Shown: positions 1 through 11,147 of the stretch, piece by piece
How the letters are laid out: every line of letters begins with the position of its first letter
Position numbering within the stretch: the stretch's first letter is position 1
NCBI GenBank assembly: GCA_030035585.1
Contig: CM057468.1
Coordinates: 57,408,145-57,472,144 of the forward strand
Origin: Dugong dugon
Lineage: Eukaryota; Chordata; Mammalia; Sirenia; Dugongidae
Direction: 5' to 3'
Length of the DNA stretch: 64,000 bases
Notes under the pieces: generated by a model
Database searches by the model: none
Seen by the model: only the letters and a program-made list of their open reading frames with translations
Told to the model about the DNA's origin: nothing
Program-made: the position numbers and the translations under genes

Positions 1-225
1 CAATCTAAGAGAGCCTGCAAACAGACCATTCCCCAGTTGAGCCTCTGATGAGACCACAACCCAGGCCAACACCTGCACCGCCGTCTGGGGAGATCCATGA
101 GCAGAGCGCCCAGCTGAGCCATGCATTGACTCCTGACCAATTGAAACTGTGAGATAATTAATGTGTGTTATTTTAAGCCTGTAAATTTGTGGTAATTTGT
201 TACACAGCAATTGAAAACAAATATA
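1..225 (+). mobile_element. MLT1-like MaLR LTR fossil (3' part, cut by window edge)
   Basis: The pattern GAAACTGTGAGATAATTAAT followed by TTTGTGGTAATTTGTTACAC is typical of the 3' end of MLT1 LTRs. Ancient, pre-dating placental radiation by family age. Confidence 0.7.
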
Positions 226-949
226 GTCAATATCCTCTAATAAATATATTTGATGATTAAGTTAACTCGAATTAGTTAATCAGTTCCCATGACTTGCAAC
301 TAAACACCCTGAGTAGTACACAGTATATCCAAATCTTATCCTTCTTTGAGCAGCCATTTCAAATCCCACCCATATCACTGTTCCACTCAAACTAGAGCAG
401 CCCACAACTATTCCTTTCTTATGACAGCTCCTACAGAAATGGAAAGAAAGTACCATTTCTGGCAACATTAACTCTACTTAATCTCACCAGCACTCTTCCA
501 GCACCTTATACTCTCTCTGGTGCAGGAAAGAATATAGAGAATATACAGAATGGGAGTTTTGGTCTCTAAAAATCTAAACAGAATTTTCTGTAGTCATATT
601 CTCTATAGCTACATTTCATTTTTAGTATTTCACATTTAAAACGACTTGGATGCGCTCCTATCAACCACACCTTTAAAGAAGGGGATAGTAAAAAATATAT
701 TAACTTACTGGAGTAGAGAGCTCCTAGAACCACCTGATCATTCAAAAATACTAAAAGTATTTCCATCAGTTAGGTGTGAGCTTGCTTAAGACTACATATT
801 ACCATTTTCTATGGGATTATCTGCATCCTGAATAATACATCCTACTTTTGAATCTAATAATCCAACATCAGAAGTCTGTCACCTCAGCTGTTACAAATCA
901 TGTGGACAATTATTCTGAAAAATTCTGGTGAGATCTGAAAAACAGGAGA

Positions 950-1466
950 TGTCATGGATTGAACTGTGTTCCCCATAAATATCTGACAACTTGGCTAGGC
1001 CAGGATTCCCAGTATTGTGTGATAGTCCACCATTTTGTCACCTGATGTGATTTTCCTATGTGTTGTAAATCCTACCTCCATGATGTTAATGAGGTGAGAT
1101 TAGCAGCAGTTATGTTAATGAGGCAGGACTCAATCTACAAGATTAGGTTGTGTCTTAAATCAATCTCTTTTGAGATATAAAAGAGAGAAGCAAGTGGAGA
1201 GACCTGGGGACCTCATGTCACCAAGAAAATAGTCAGGAACGTGTGTACTTTGGACCCAGGGTCCTATGCTGAGAAGCTCCTGGAGCAAGGGAAGATTGAT
1301 GACAAGGACCTTCCTCCAGAGCCGACAGAGAGAGTATGGCTTCCCCTGGAGCTGGCACCCTGAATTAGGACTTCTAGCCTCCTAGACTGTGACAGAATAA
1401 ATTTCTGTTTGTTAAAGCCATCCACTTGTGGTATTTCTGTTATAGCAGCACTAGGTGACTAAGACA
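950..1466 (+). mobile_element. MaLR-type solo LTR fossil
   Basis: Begins TGTCATGGATTGAACTGTG and ends CTAAGACA (TG...CA). Flanked by imperfect 5-bp repeats GGAGA (945-949) and GGGGA (1467-1471). Contains a late AATAAA. Same family as the minus-strand copies at 49644-50150 and 61523-61940. No internal region attached. Confidence 0.75.
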
Positions 1467-1859
1467 GGGGATTTCGGAGGATGAAAAAAAAGCCATAAGG
1501 GTACCTTCTCTTGAGAAGAACAACTTGCTGCCCTTTTTCTTAAGCCTGATTTATCCAGATATAAGGTCTATCTGGATACGTGGACAGAAATGACTAGGTA
1601 ATTACGTAAACCCTCTGTTCATTCTGACTTCTATAAATTCAGCCAAAGCAGCAGAGATAAGAAAAAGTGCCCTGACACCCAGAAAAGCAGCATCCCTGAC
1701 TGGTATTTGCTGGCTCTAGAGTAGACACTCTATTACTATTCTCTGTCAATATTCTCTCTTCCTAAAAATCAGGTTCAGTGTTCTCTCACTGGTGAGCCTG
1801 ATGATCCTCAAGCTTAACACTGTACTAATATATTCCAAGGGTAGCTTTGACCAATAAAA

Positions 1860-2680
1860 GGGCAGTGTGGCAAATACTGGGGAAACCAGCACAACTTGTA
1901 CAAGGAAAGGTCATGGGAGCGCCATAGACCCATTCAAACTCCCTGAGGGACCGAACTGATGGGCTGAGGGATGTGGGGACCATGGTCTCGGGGAATATCC
2001 AGCTCAACTGGCATAACAGTTTCTAAAGAAAATGTTCTACATTCTACTTCGGTGAGTAGTGTCTGGGGTCTTAAAAGCCTGTGAGAGGCCGTCTAAGATA
2101 CTCCACTGGTCTCATCTCGTGGGGAGCAAGGGAGAATGAAGAAATCTAAAGATACAAGGGTAAGATTAATCCAAAGGACTAATGGACCACAATTACCATG
2201 GCCTCCACCAGACTGAATTCAGTACAACTAGATGGTGCCCGGCTACCATCACTGACTGCTCTGACAGGGATCACAACAGAAGGTCCTGGACAGAGCTGGA
2301 GAAAAATATAGAACAAAATTCTAACTCACAAAAAAAGGCCAGACTTACTGGCCTGACAGAGACTGGAGAAAACCCAAGTGTATGGCCCCCGGACACCCTT
2401 TTAGCTCAGTAATGAAGTCACTCCAGAGGTTCACCCTTCATCCAAAGATTTAAACAGGCCCATGAAACAAAACAAGATAAAAGGGCACATCAGCCCAGGG
2501 GCAAGGACCAGAAGGCAGGAGGAGACAGGAAGCTGGTAATAGGGAATTCAAGGTCCAGAAGGGAGAGTGTTGACATGTCGTGGGGTTATTAACCAATGTC
2601 ATAAAACAGTAAGTGTACTAACTGTTTAATGAAAAGCTAGTTCATTCTGTAAACCTTCATCTAAAGTACAATTTTAAAAA
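1860..2680 (+). mobile_element. L1 3' UTR fragment (afrotherian-type L1)
   Basis: Matches the 3' ends at 19092-19612 and 30700-31530: ACCATGGTCTC motif, AAAATGTTCTACATTCTACT, a GCCTGACAGAGACTGG block, then a TTCATCTAAAGTACAA end with an A-rich tail. The 5' boundary is approximate. Truncated; no ORF2. Confidence 0.75.
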
Positions 2681-2708
2681 AAGGGCACTGCGGGTGCGCA
2701 CGCGCACG

Positions 2709-2731
2709 TGTGTGTGTGTGTGTGTGTGTTG
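2709..2731. repeat. (GT)n microsatellite
   Basis: About ten uninterrupted GT units after a CG/CA alternating stretch, immediately after the A-tail of the preceding L1 fragment. Confidence 0.9.
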
Positions 2732-2854
2732 GGGGGTGGTGATTTTCCCCTGGTTGATAAGGTGGGGCAGAGGGATGTGTGTGCTATGAATGGACTGCAA
2801 GAATGGGATACCCCTCAGAGGTATGTGTGTGTGTTTATTTTAGCACTAGCTATT

Positions 2855-3085
2855 GGAGTCCCTGGGAATCCCTGGATGGTACAAACAGTTAAGCCCTCAA
2901 CTACTAAATGAAAGGTTGGAGGTTCAAGTCCACCTAGAGGCACTTCAGAAGAAAGGCCTGGTGATCTGCTTCCAAAAAGTCACAGTCTTGAAAACCCTAT
3001 GGAGCACAGTTCTACTCTACTACAACACATAGGGTCATCCTGAGTTGAAATCGACTCAATGGCAACTAGGTATTTTTGTTTTTGT
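2855..3085 (+). mobile_element. AfroSINE (long type)
   Basis: tRNA-like head with GGTTGGAGGTTCAAGTCC (B-box like), the AGGCCTGGTGATCTGCTTCC body, and an RTE-like tail ending in ATCGACTCAATGGCAACTAG. Longer body than the common short type. Confidence 0.85.
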
Positions 3086-3106
3086 TTGTCCTTTTTATGC
3101 TTTATT

Positions 3107-3325
3107 GGACTCCCTAGGTGGTGCAAATGGTTAATGTGCTAAGCTGCTAACCGAAAGGTTGGAGGTTCAAGTCTACTAGAGATACCCTGGAAGAAAGGCC
3201 TGGCAGCCTATTTCCAAAAAATCAGCCATTGAAAACCCTATGGAGCACAATTCTATTCTGACACACATGGGGTCACCATGAGTCAAAGTCAACTCAACAG
3301 CAACTAGTAGTGGTACTGGTATCGG
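3107..3325 (+). mobile_element. AfroSINE (long type)
   Basis: Head GGACTCCCTAGGTGGTGCAA, body AGGCCTGGCAGCC, then GAAAACCCTATGGAGCAC, tail GGGGTCACCATGAGTC. Lies 20 bases after the previous copy in the same direction. Confidence 0.88.
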
Positions 3326-3539
3326 AGCTATGGTTCTCTCTCATCAGCAAGGAACATTAAGGACCCAACCCCTTGATGACTATACTGACTGACTTAAAAT
3401 CTGACCTGTACATCTACAGAGATGACCACTTTAAAAATCTAGGAATATATAAATTTATGAAATTGTCATATTAAGATAGCCAAAAGAGGCAGCTTTGCTC
3501 TTGTGATTGTAGAGGAAATATAGATGTTATCCTCAGGTT

Positions 3540-3756
3540 CACCAAACCAAACACCAAACCAAAAAACCAAACCCATTGCCATCAAGCTGAATTCTGACTC
3601 ATAGCGACCCTACAGGACCCCCATAGAGTTTCCTATGCTGTAAATCTTTACAGAAGCAGACTGCCACATCTTTCTCCCACAGAGTAGCTGGTGGGTTCGA
3701 ACCACTGACATTTCGCTTAGCAGCCAAGTGCTTAACCACTGCACCGCCAGGGCTCC
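3540..3756 (-). mobile_element. AfroSINE
   Basis: Minus-strand copy: tail ACCAAACCCATTGCCATCAA, middle AGTTTCCTATGCTGTAAATC, head complement AACCACTGCACCGCCAGGGC. Middle-length type with the CTGTAAATCTTTAC segment. Confidence 0.9.
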
Positions 3757-4436
3757 TTCTAAGCTTCACAATGACTCACTAAAATGTGAACTTGAGTCTA
3801 TCAATGTACCTGCTGCCTCCTTCCTAAAATGGGAACAATATGTCATCCTACCTGTCTCTCCAATGTTTTGAAGATCACCAAAAAATGTAAAAGTTACAAT
3901 AACAAACTAGAAAATAAGTGAACGTATCGGTGGATACGTGCAATAAAAATTAAGTATGATGTCTTTATTAAAAGGAAAGGGCTTTAAGGAATAAGAGCCC
4001 CCACCAACTTAAACATTAACATAAACTACATTTTAAAACAAAACAAAACAAAATCCACTGAAGCAAAAATAAAAAACCACTTTTGGATGTAATAACAAAA
4101 AATGTCCGCAACTACAATATTTCACTAATGAGAAGGTGCAGATGCTACATACAGAAGGATTTTATGATGCCCATATGTTTCTCAAATGACTCTCCTTGTT
4201 AGCTATTTCTCCATATCTCTGTTTAAGAGTACGTAACCTATACCTTTCCCACTGAGCAGGTGTAAATTATAACATAATATGCTGCAATATTTAAACAAAC
4301 TCAAATAGAAGCAATTCTAATAAAGAAATAAAAGCTATATAACCTCAAAACATCCTTAGTGCAGATATTAATAAAAATCTGAATTATGTGTATCATTTAA
4401 ATTAGGTAACTAAACAGGCAGAGGGTCAGAGAAAAA

Positions 4437-4600
4437 GAGGAAGAATGTCAACGAGATGGATTGACGCAGTAGCTGCAACAATGGATTCAAGCATAACAAT
4501 GACTGTGAGGATGGCGCAGGACCAGGCAGTGTTTCGTTCTGCTGAGCACAATGTCCTTATAAGTCAGAATTGACTTGATGGCACCTAACAACAAACAGGT
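4437..4600 (+). mobile_element. RTE LINE 3' end fragment
   Basis: AAAGAGGAAGAATGTCAACG followed by GATGGCGCAGGACCAGGCAG and the terminal GGCACCTAACAACAAACA, the same 3' end as the RTE copies at 32028 and 50860. Only the last about 160 bases remain. Confidence 0.75.
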
Positions 4601-4869
4601 CTTTATCTGGTCAAATGGTTTTAAGATATAACACTCTTAAAAATCTCAAACAGAACTTAATCTAGCTCTTAAACATACATAAGTCATTTTTACTTATAGC
4701 AAAGATAATGTCATAAAGAAACTGTCTACTATGATAATGGGCACAGTTAATTTGTTCACAAAACACTCAAATATAAAAGTCTATAAGTACAAAACTACCT
4801 TTGTAATTTCAGATGGGCCATCATTATATTTTACATAAGAGAGCAGTTTAGTATGCCAAACACTCTCTA

Positions 4870-5042
4870 GCCAAACTCCATGTATTGCAAAGTAGAACTG
4901 TGCTCCATAGGGTTTTCAAGGCTGTGACCTTTGGAAGCAGATCATCAGGCCTTTCTTCCAAGGTGCCTCTGGGTAGACTTGAACCTTTAATATTTTGGTT
5001 AGCAGTCGAGCGCTTAACCATCTGTGTCACCCAGAGATTCCC
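4870..5042 (-). mobile_element. AfroSINE (long type, partial tail)
   Basis: Contains TTCAAGGCTGTGACCTTTGG and CATCAGGCCTTTCTTCCAAG and ends with the complement of the tRNA-like head. The RTE-like tail is mostly missing on the left. Confidence 0.8.
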
Positions 5043-5529
5043 CTATCCATAAACTGGTACTTAACTTAAAACTCTTAACTTCTGAACAACCTTACGTGCA
5101 TCTAAACATGCTCACTCTGTCCTGAAGATTATCAACTCAGGAGAAGAGCTGGGGAAGCATCTCCTTCTCTGTGGCCGGCAGCCTGATAGCAAAGGTCAGA
5201 CTCAGAATTCCCACTTAACATGCACCTGTTTTGTAATCAAAATCTATATGAGAACTTCAGCTTTTTCCCCACTATAACATACATGGTATACTCCCAGAAG
5301 ATGCTACTTTTCTTGAGATCTGCCCTATTCAAACAAAATGGACAAGAAAAATTTGCAAGCAAGTTTTACAGCTGATCAAGTTATTTGTGCTTTCGGAAAT
5401 ACAGTATTCTTATTAAACATCTTAAATACAAGTGGTTTGCATGTCAGCAATTTGGTATTTTGGTAATTAAAACTTAAAGAGACAGGCTTTTAAACGATCC
5501 AAACTGAAACAATGGTTTAAAAGAAGGTC

Positions 5530-5797
5530 TAAGCAGAAGGGGACAGGTAAGCTGGTGATAGGGAACCCAAGGCTGAGTAAGGATAGTATGGATGTGTTGT
5601 GAGGTTGTCAACCATTGTCATAGGGCAACACGTGTACTGTTTAATGAGAAACTATTTTGTTCTGTAAACCTTCATCTAAAGTGAGAATAGCAGCACAATT
5701 GGAAGAGTGTAGTCGATGTCACTGAACTGTGCAAGCAGAAATTTTTGAAATGGTGTATCTTTGGCTATGTATATTTTCACCAAAAAAAAAAAAAAAA
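5530..5797 (+). mobile_element. L1 3' end with A tail
   Basis: GGGAACCCAAGG...CTGTAAACCTTCATCTAAAG, then an alternative L1 3' terminus (TGTATATTTTCACC) ending in a run of about 15 A. Confidence 0.65.
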
Positions 5798-5935
5798 GGT
5801 CGAGAAGGGAGAGGGTTGACATGTCATGGGGTTGTTAACCAATGTCATAAAACAATATGTGTACTACTGTTTCATGAGAAACTATTTGTTCTGTAAATCT
5901 TTACCTGAAGTACAATAAAAAAATAAAATAAAAGG
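5798..5935 (+). mobile_element. Second tandem L1 3' end
   Basis: Starts right after the A tail of the previous element with GGTCGAGAAGGGAGAGGGTT and ends at CTGAAGTACAATAAAAAAAT. Very short 5'-truncated copy in the same direction. Confidence 0.7.
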
Positions 5936-6036
5936 AGAAGGGCTAGTTATTTGTGGTAAATGTGAATATACTAAACAAATTTTCAGTCAGAATAATCTCC
6001 ATAATAAGTATCAAAAAAAAAAAAAAAAAAACACCT

Positions 6037-6197
6037 CAAACCAAACTCGTTGCTGTCCAGTTGATTCCGACTCTTGGTGACCTTATAGGACAGAGAAGAA
6101 CTACCCCATAGGGTTTCCAAGGAGTGGCTGGTGGATTTGAACGGCCAACCTTTTGGTTAGCAGCTGTATCTCTCAACCACTGTGCCACCAGGGCTCC
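6037..6197 (-). mobile_element. AfroSINE (short type), first of a tandem pair
   Basis: Tail AAACCAAACTCGTTGCTGTC to head complement ACTGTGCCACCAGGGCTCC. Preceded by a poly(A) run at 6014-6031. Confidence 0.92.
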
Positions 6198-6209
6198 AAT
6201 AAATAGCCA

Positions 6210-6375
6210 CCCCAAAACCAAACCCACTGCCGTCAAGTCAATTCTGACTCCTAGAGACCCTACAGGACAGAGTAGAACTGCCCTATAGAGTTTCCAAGGA
6301 GCACCTGGTGGATTCAAACTACTTACCTTTTGGTTAGCAGCCGTAGCTCTTAACCACTACACCACCAAGGTTTCC
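6210..6375 (-). mobile_element. AfroSINE (short type), second of a tandem pair
   Basis: Same orientation, immediately after the first copy. Flanked by a 12-bp target duplication AATAAATAGCCA (6198-6209 and 6376-6387), so it is an independent insertion at the head end of the first SINE rather than a tandem duplication. Confidence 0.92.
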
Positions 6376-7979
6376 AATAAATAGCCAAGGTACCAAAGAA
6401 TAGTTTGAAAGATACCCTTTCTAAACATAATTTTGATTTTCCTCATTTATTAAATGCAACTTACTTTGTGCTGTTATTAATTACAGGATTAAAAAGATTG
6501 CTAGAACTTCAGGAAATAATATCCAGACCTTTTTAAATGTCAAAAGGTTTTCTTCGTAAAGAATTTTAAATTTTTTGCATTTAAAATATCTATGTACTTA
6601 CTCCTCTTTCCTAGATTTCAATAATACCTGCAAGATTTGAAAACATGACTGTGCTCCTGATACCTGTAATTCCTGAATCTTACCCCTTTATGAGAACTTC
6701 AGTGAGTTATGAGTATTAATGAAATGATATCCTTTTCCAGTACGTCCTCAAATAGTACGTGTTCAGGAAGGAGGAATTAACTCATTTTCTTCTCTGGTAC
6801 AAGTTAAACTTTTTAAGCCCTTTTTACCCCACCCTCACATTTTACATACACACGCGTACATGTTTGATGTGATATCTAAAGAGATCCCATTTCTCACAGA
6901 TTTCAAAAGCTTATAGCTACTTACTTAACCTAAAAGTTCCTTTTTAGAAGGTTACACACACCTCCCAGGGAGGGAAAACAAATGCGACAGATCCTCCTGA
7001 AATTAAAGTATAAGAGACTCACTAGAGAATTTCCAAGCCCACATCATATGAACCACGTCCTCAATTCCCTGCCGCAGGCCACCGTGCCTTGGATCTGGAG
7101 AGCAGCTTGGTACCACTCGATCACATCACAGCACAGGCTTTTGACAACAGCACCTCTCCCGGCCGACAAGTGGGCGACGGCTTTAAAGCCAAACAAACGC
7201 CGCTGCTAAGCGCTCGGGAAAAGCCCCCATCCTCCGCTCCTTTTAGTCCTCACTGTGACACCCTCGAATGTGGTTTAATTAACCAGTTTACCTTAATAAG
7301 CTTACGATTCATCACTCACCTTCCACTAGCCAAGGAACTGCTTTATTTCCCATCCTTTAGGCCCCTGAACTTTTCTTAAAACCCAATATTTCTGATGTAT
7401 ACGCTTGGAAATTAAGTCCTCCACAAAACATCAAAGGTACCCCCACTAAGTACTGCTCCCCTAAAGCAACACGTTGGCAGAACAAACTTTTCATTCATAG
7501 CTCGACTCCCACAGAAACTGGGGCGGGGGGGGGGTGCCACGGGCTTTGCCTAGCCAAATGTCAGCGTTTGTACCAAAAAACCCACCTGGTATCAAACTTC
7601 GGACAAAGCTTCCCTTAAATCCACCAACCTCTGGGCTGCAAGATGCAAGGCAAGCCTTTGTCGGAGTCTGGACCGGGATGCTGTTAACCTGGGAAACCCA
7701 GGCAGGGAATACAGCGGCGCATCCGGAGGACCCTTGGCCCCCAATTCTCACGGCTTTCCCAGAGCACCAGCCAGGGACCGGGCTGCTGTGACACTCACCT
7801 CCGCTCTCTCCTGCTGCGACTATAGCGCCCTCCTACGCCCCGTGCAGGCGACCCCTAACTTCTCCCCCTTCTCCAAACAGCCATCTTCGGAGGAGGAGGA
7901 GAGAATGGTGAAGCAGGAATCAAGGGGGGGATTGAAAGTTGACTCGGGGACTGCCGCTGCTCCTCCAGCAGGGACTTAC

Positions 7980-8155
7980 CGGTCGCGACTGGCGCAGGAG
8001 GAGGAGACCGCGGTGAGAGCCGCGGCCGCGGCAGGGCCGACTCGGTGCGCGCCGAGCGGTGCGCTATGTGCGGAACGCGCCGCCGCCGCTGCCGCGCTGG
8101 GGTGGGGGGGAACTCGGGAGGGCCGCAGCGGGCGGCTGCGAGCTGCAAAGCAGAG
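7980..8155 (-). other. HDAC9: Candidate non-coding first exon of HDAC9
   Basis: Read on the minus strand, a strong donor GTAAGT occupies 7979-7974 after GACCG, so an exon would end at 7980. No ATG occurs on the minus strand between 8155 and 7980, as expected of an untranslated leader. The 5' end is estimated at about 25-30 bases beyond the TATA/MEF2-like element at 8190-8181. HDAC9 encodes a class IIa histone deacetylase that binds and represses MEF2; its coding exons would lie to the left, outside the window. The gene identity comes from synteny and the MEF2 site, not from protein sequence. A different leftward gene or lncRNA is the main alternative. Confidence 0.5.
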
Positions 8156-8180
8156 CCAGTGGCTGCGCGCGGAGGATTTG

Positions 8181-8190
8181 CTAAAAATAG
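8181..8190 (-). promoter_or_regulatory. MEF2 site (CTAAAAATAG)
   Basis: Exact match to the MEF2 consensus YTAWWWWTAR, standing out inside a GC-rich island. On the minus strand it reads CTATTTTTAG and could also act as a TATA-like element for a start near 8155. HDAC9 is reported to be activated by MEF2 in a negative feedback loop, so the site fits that gene. Confidence 0.6.
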
Positions 8191-8730
8191 CAACTCATGG
8201 GGCGGGGGTGGGGGCAGAGGTGGGAGGGAGACTGAGAGACCAGGCTGGGAGCCCTTGCGCCGCGGAGGCTGGGCGGAGCCGAGGTGGGAAGGGAAGCAGG
8301 ACCCGCGGCGGGAGTGCGAGTCCAGTCACTGGACACCAGCAGGGCCGGGAGGCGCTTGCCGGGGGACGAGGGGTGCGGGGACACCTGGGAGTGCGGCCGA
8401 GGTGCGGGGAAGGACGCAAGGGAGGCAAGAGGGCAGGGACTGCCTCGTGCGGTGGAACGGAGGATAGCTTTAGGCTGGACCTGCGGTTCTTCCCAGGGGA
8501 AGGACCGGAGAGCCTAGGGACTTGGGATCTCTGAAGCAAAACACTCGAATGTGAGGCGCAAGGTGATGTCAGGCGCCAGCACGCACAGTCTCCTGTCAGG
8601 CCCCTAGACTGCCGGTGGTCGTGACCGAGGGAAGGTACAGGGAAGGAGCTGGGCGGCCGCCTCGACCTCCCGCTCACGCCCGGGCTCGGAAAGCCTGGGT
8701 CGCTCAGGTGCGCGCCACACCGCGCCCCCT

Positions 8731-9339
8731 GCGGCCCCCAGTTTCCGACTTCTTAAATAAGGGGGAGGGAGCATTGTCCCCACTTATGCTGAGAGCTCCA
8801 AGAATCCTTCAAGGGAATTTTAACAGAAAATGCTGCGTTTGGGGTTTTTAAAGAACCGAATGGGAAACGTGATAAAATATGGTGACTGCTATTGGAAGCG
8901 TGAATTAGGTTTGTCGCATTTCATGGCTGAGCAAGAAAGCGCTAACCACTCCGAAACCAACCCTGACAGAAGTAAGGCAGAATTAGCAAGTCTGAGAATT
9001 TATGAGGTGATCTCCTTAAATTGTTGCTATTTTTACTTTGTGGATTTTTTTTACCGCCATAACTTAAGTCTATGCTAGTATTGCTAATACCTATAGATTC
9101 CTCTTATAAAGTGTACAACACTAAAAGATGTTTGGAAAGAAAAAAAGTGTAATCCTATACATACTTGTCTAACGCTAACATCTGATCACTCAAAGTTAAA
9201 AGGCTAATATTTATGGTATAACTTGACCCTCAAACGAATTAAAGCTACTGTCATATGTACATTTATGGTTTTCCTTTGCATCAGCTAAAACACAGCTGGC
9301 TCATAGATTATGCAGCTAAGAAAAACAAGAGAGACTCAT
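8731..9339. other. Unannotated island flank
   Basis: Low-CpG unique sequence right of the island. Short frames only; no repeat recognised. Confidence 0.5.
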
Positions 9340-9445
9340 CCAGTGTTTTCATTATCAGAGGAGGGAACAGGGACCCAGAGGAGTAAAGTGATTTGCCCAA
9401 GGTCTCACATTTAGTGACAGGATTCAGCTTAAAACCAGACCAGCA
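9340..9445 (-). mobile_element. MIR fragment
   Basis: GTAAAGTGATTTGCCCAAGG followed by a decayed tRNA-like head complement. Confidence 0.6.
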
Positions 9446-9561
9446 ATGCCATGATACCAGGAAACCCTGGAGAAAAGGAGTTATGTGGTGTCTGTAATTT
9501 AATTTAAAATAGTGGAAAGGACGCATGCGATGGTTAGATTTAACCCTTACTTTCCCCTAAT

Positions 9562-9696
9562 GGGAAACCCTGGTGGCGTAGAGGTTAAGAGCTCAGGTGC
9601 TCCTTGGAAATCCTATGAGGCAGTTCTACTCTGTCCTATAGGGTCACTGTGAGTCAACCATCTACTCCACGGAAACAGGTTTGGTTTTGGTTTTGC
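9562..9696 (+). mobile_element. AfroSINE with internal deletion
   Basis: Head GGGAAACCCTGGTGGCGTAG jumps from GAGCTCAGG to TGCTCCTTGGAAATCC, skipping about 40 bases that carry the B-box-like GGTTCGAATC. Tail GGTTTGGTTTTGGTTTTG intact. The loss would remove the pol III B box. Confidence 0.9.
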
Positions 9697-9930
9697 CATA
9701 ATCAGGAATTCCCATTCCAGGGGTGGTCAGCTAGCTTTGAATCAGAAAGGTATCACTCCAGAGACTACTGGTGCTAAAGCTTTGGCTAGCTTAATGGTTA
9801 GTCAATGCTAAAAACTCTGTTAATTAGCATAAAGAATCTTAGCAATGGGCTCTCATTGGTGAAATCAGAGGTATTGACTAAAACATGTTAGTGATATTCC
9901 TCATTCACCTATGAACCTGGTATAAGCAGG

Positions 9931-10497
9931 TGTGTTAGGCTGAGTTCTCTAGAGAAACAAAACCAGTAAAGCATATATAGAGAAACATTTATCTCAAGGA
10001 AATGGCTCACACCATTGTAGAGGCTGGCAAGTCCCAAGCCAATGGGTCAGGCATCAGGCTGGAGGCTTCTCCTGACTCATGTAGCTTCAGGAGCTGAGGA
10101 ACTCAAGATCCAAAGGTGAGACCAACAGGTCAGATAGTAGGCTGCTGGCTCACAGGCTGCGGAGGTTGACAAATCCCAAGGTTGGAAAGTCAGACGGCAG
10201 GCTGCTGGCTCATAGGCTGCAGAGGCTGACGAAGCCCGTGATCAGCAGGCAGTACGGCAGGCAACTGGTTCAAATACCAAGAACCAGAGGTCAGATGATG
10301 ATAAGCTGGATGCAGGATCCAGAGCAAACAATGTCCACATATATATTGGATGTAGGCCACACCCCCGAAACTCCTCTTACAACTCCTTGGCTGATCACAT
10401 CAGATCAGATCGTGGAGGATAACTACATCATTACATAACTACCAAACTGCTGAGAATCATGGCCCAGCCAAGCTGGTACACAAGCTTAACCATCACA
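9931..10497 (-). mobile_element. MST/MLT-like MaLR LTR fossil with internal 60-bp repeats
   Basis: Starts TGTGTTAGGCTGAGTTCTCT and ends AACCATCACA; near-duplicate flanks GCAGG (9926-9930) and GCAAG (10498-10502). Internal units repeat with a 60-base period (10142 and 10202). Solo LTR. Confidence 0.75.
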
Positions 10498-11147
10498 GCA
10501 AGTATAAGCATCTAGTGAGACTTTCACTGTTTACCTTTCAGAATGGGGTCCTTGAAGAAATGGTCAAGCTTCCAGCCATTTTCTGGAGAGGGGGGTTGGG
10601 GAAATGATTCTTTTTGTCTACCACTGACTCTAAGAGAAACAATTCTCCCTCTGTTGTCTCTCAAGAAAACTTTTCAGGTGAAGTGTGGTTTAATCACCTA
10701 AAAGGACAAATTCCTGGAATTTCACTGAGCATGCAAAACAGATGTTTGTGTAATAAAGGTGTGTGTGGCAGGATTTTATCTGAAAATTGCTTCCACCTTT
10801 TAGGGAGGTGGTACAGGGAGTAGCTAACCTTCACTTATCTCTAATTATTTACATCTGCCACATCTAAGTCATTTCACAACAAGGAGCTGTCTTCCTCATC
10901 ATTCTCCTAGATATTTAAATACCTACTTTAAGAAAGGCACTTGCTGGGTGCTACTAGAGATTCAAATATTTTAAGATGTGGGTTAATAGAAAAGCTTTTA
11001 TTTTCTCTTTAAACTCCTGATGCATCTCCCATGCCTCTCTGATGAAATCTATATGACAGCATTTATGACACTGTATTATAATTTTTTCTGGTTTTACTCT
11101 TTCCTCAACTGAGCTACAGAAGGACACAGATAATGCATTTGCTTTTT

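Larger units (their letters stand above)
1..7979 (-). other. HDAC9: Presumed first-intron portion of HDAC9 (repeat-rich)
   Basis: Follows the candidate donor at 7979. Contains MaLR LTR fossils, L1 3' ends and AfroSINEs listed separately. The stretches 226-944, 1472-1859, 3757-4436, 5043-5529 and 6389-7400 show no exon or conserved coding frame that I can recognise. Confidence 0.4.
7660..8730. promoter_or_regulatory. HDAC9: CpG island, candidate HDAC9 distal promoter
   Basis: Dense CpG and GC-rich DNA, densest at about 7980-8480, in an otherwise AT-rich, repeat-filled window. No AfroSINE, L1 or MIR interrupts 7000-8800. GC boxes occur, for example around 8199-8214 and 8268-8278. The island carries a minus-strand splice donor and a MEF2 site. 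The HDAC9 assignment rests on the next gene being PRPS1L1, oriented head to head as in human, and on HDAC9 being a known MEF2 target. No coding exon is in the window to prove it. Confidence 0.7.

Noticed and set aside
2709-2731. (GT)n as a regulatory Z-DNA element
   Set aside because: An ordinary microsatellite after an L1 A-tail; nothing nearby suggests regulation.
7734-8534. 266-codon plus-strand open frame in the CpG island
   Set aside because: GC-rich islands hold chance open frames. Composition is Gly/Ala/Arg-rich with no domain, several overlapping frames are equally open, and the start is not convincing.
8195-8677. 160-codon minus-strand frame in the CpG island
   Set aside because: Pro/Ser/Arg-rich composition typical of chance frames; it lies upstream of the inferred exon 1 and has no recognised motif.
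8700-8710. Plus-strand splice donor-like CAGGTGCGC in the island
   Set aside because: Weak match without a supporting exon; chance in GC-rich sequence.
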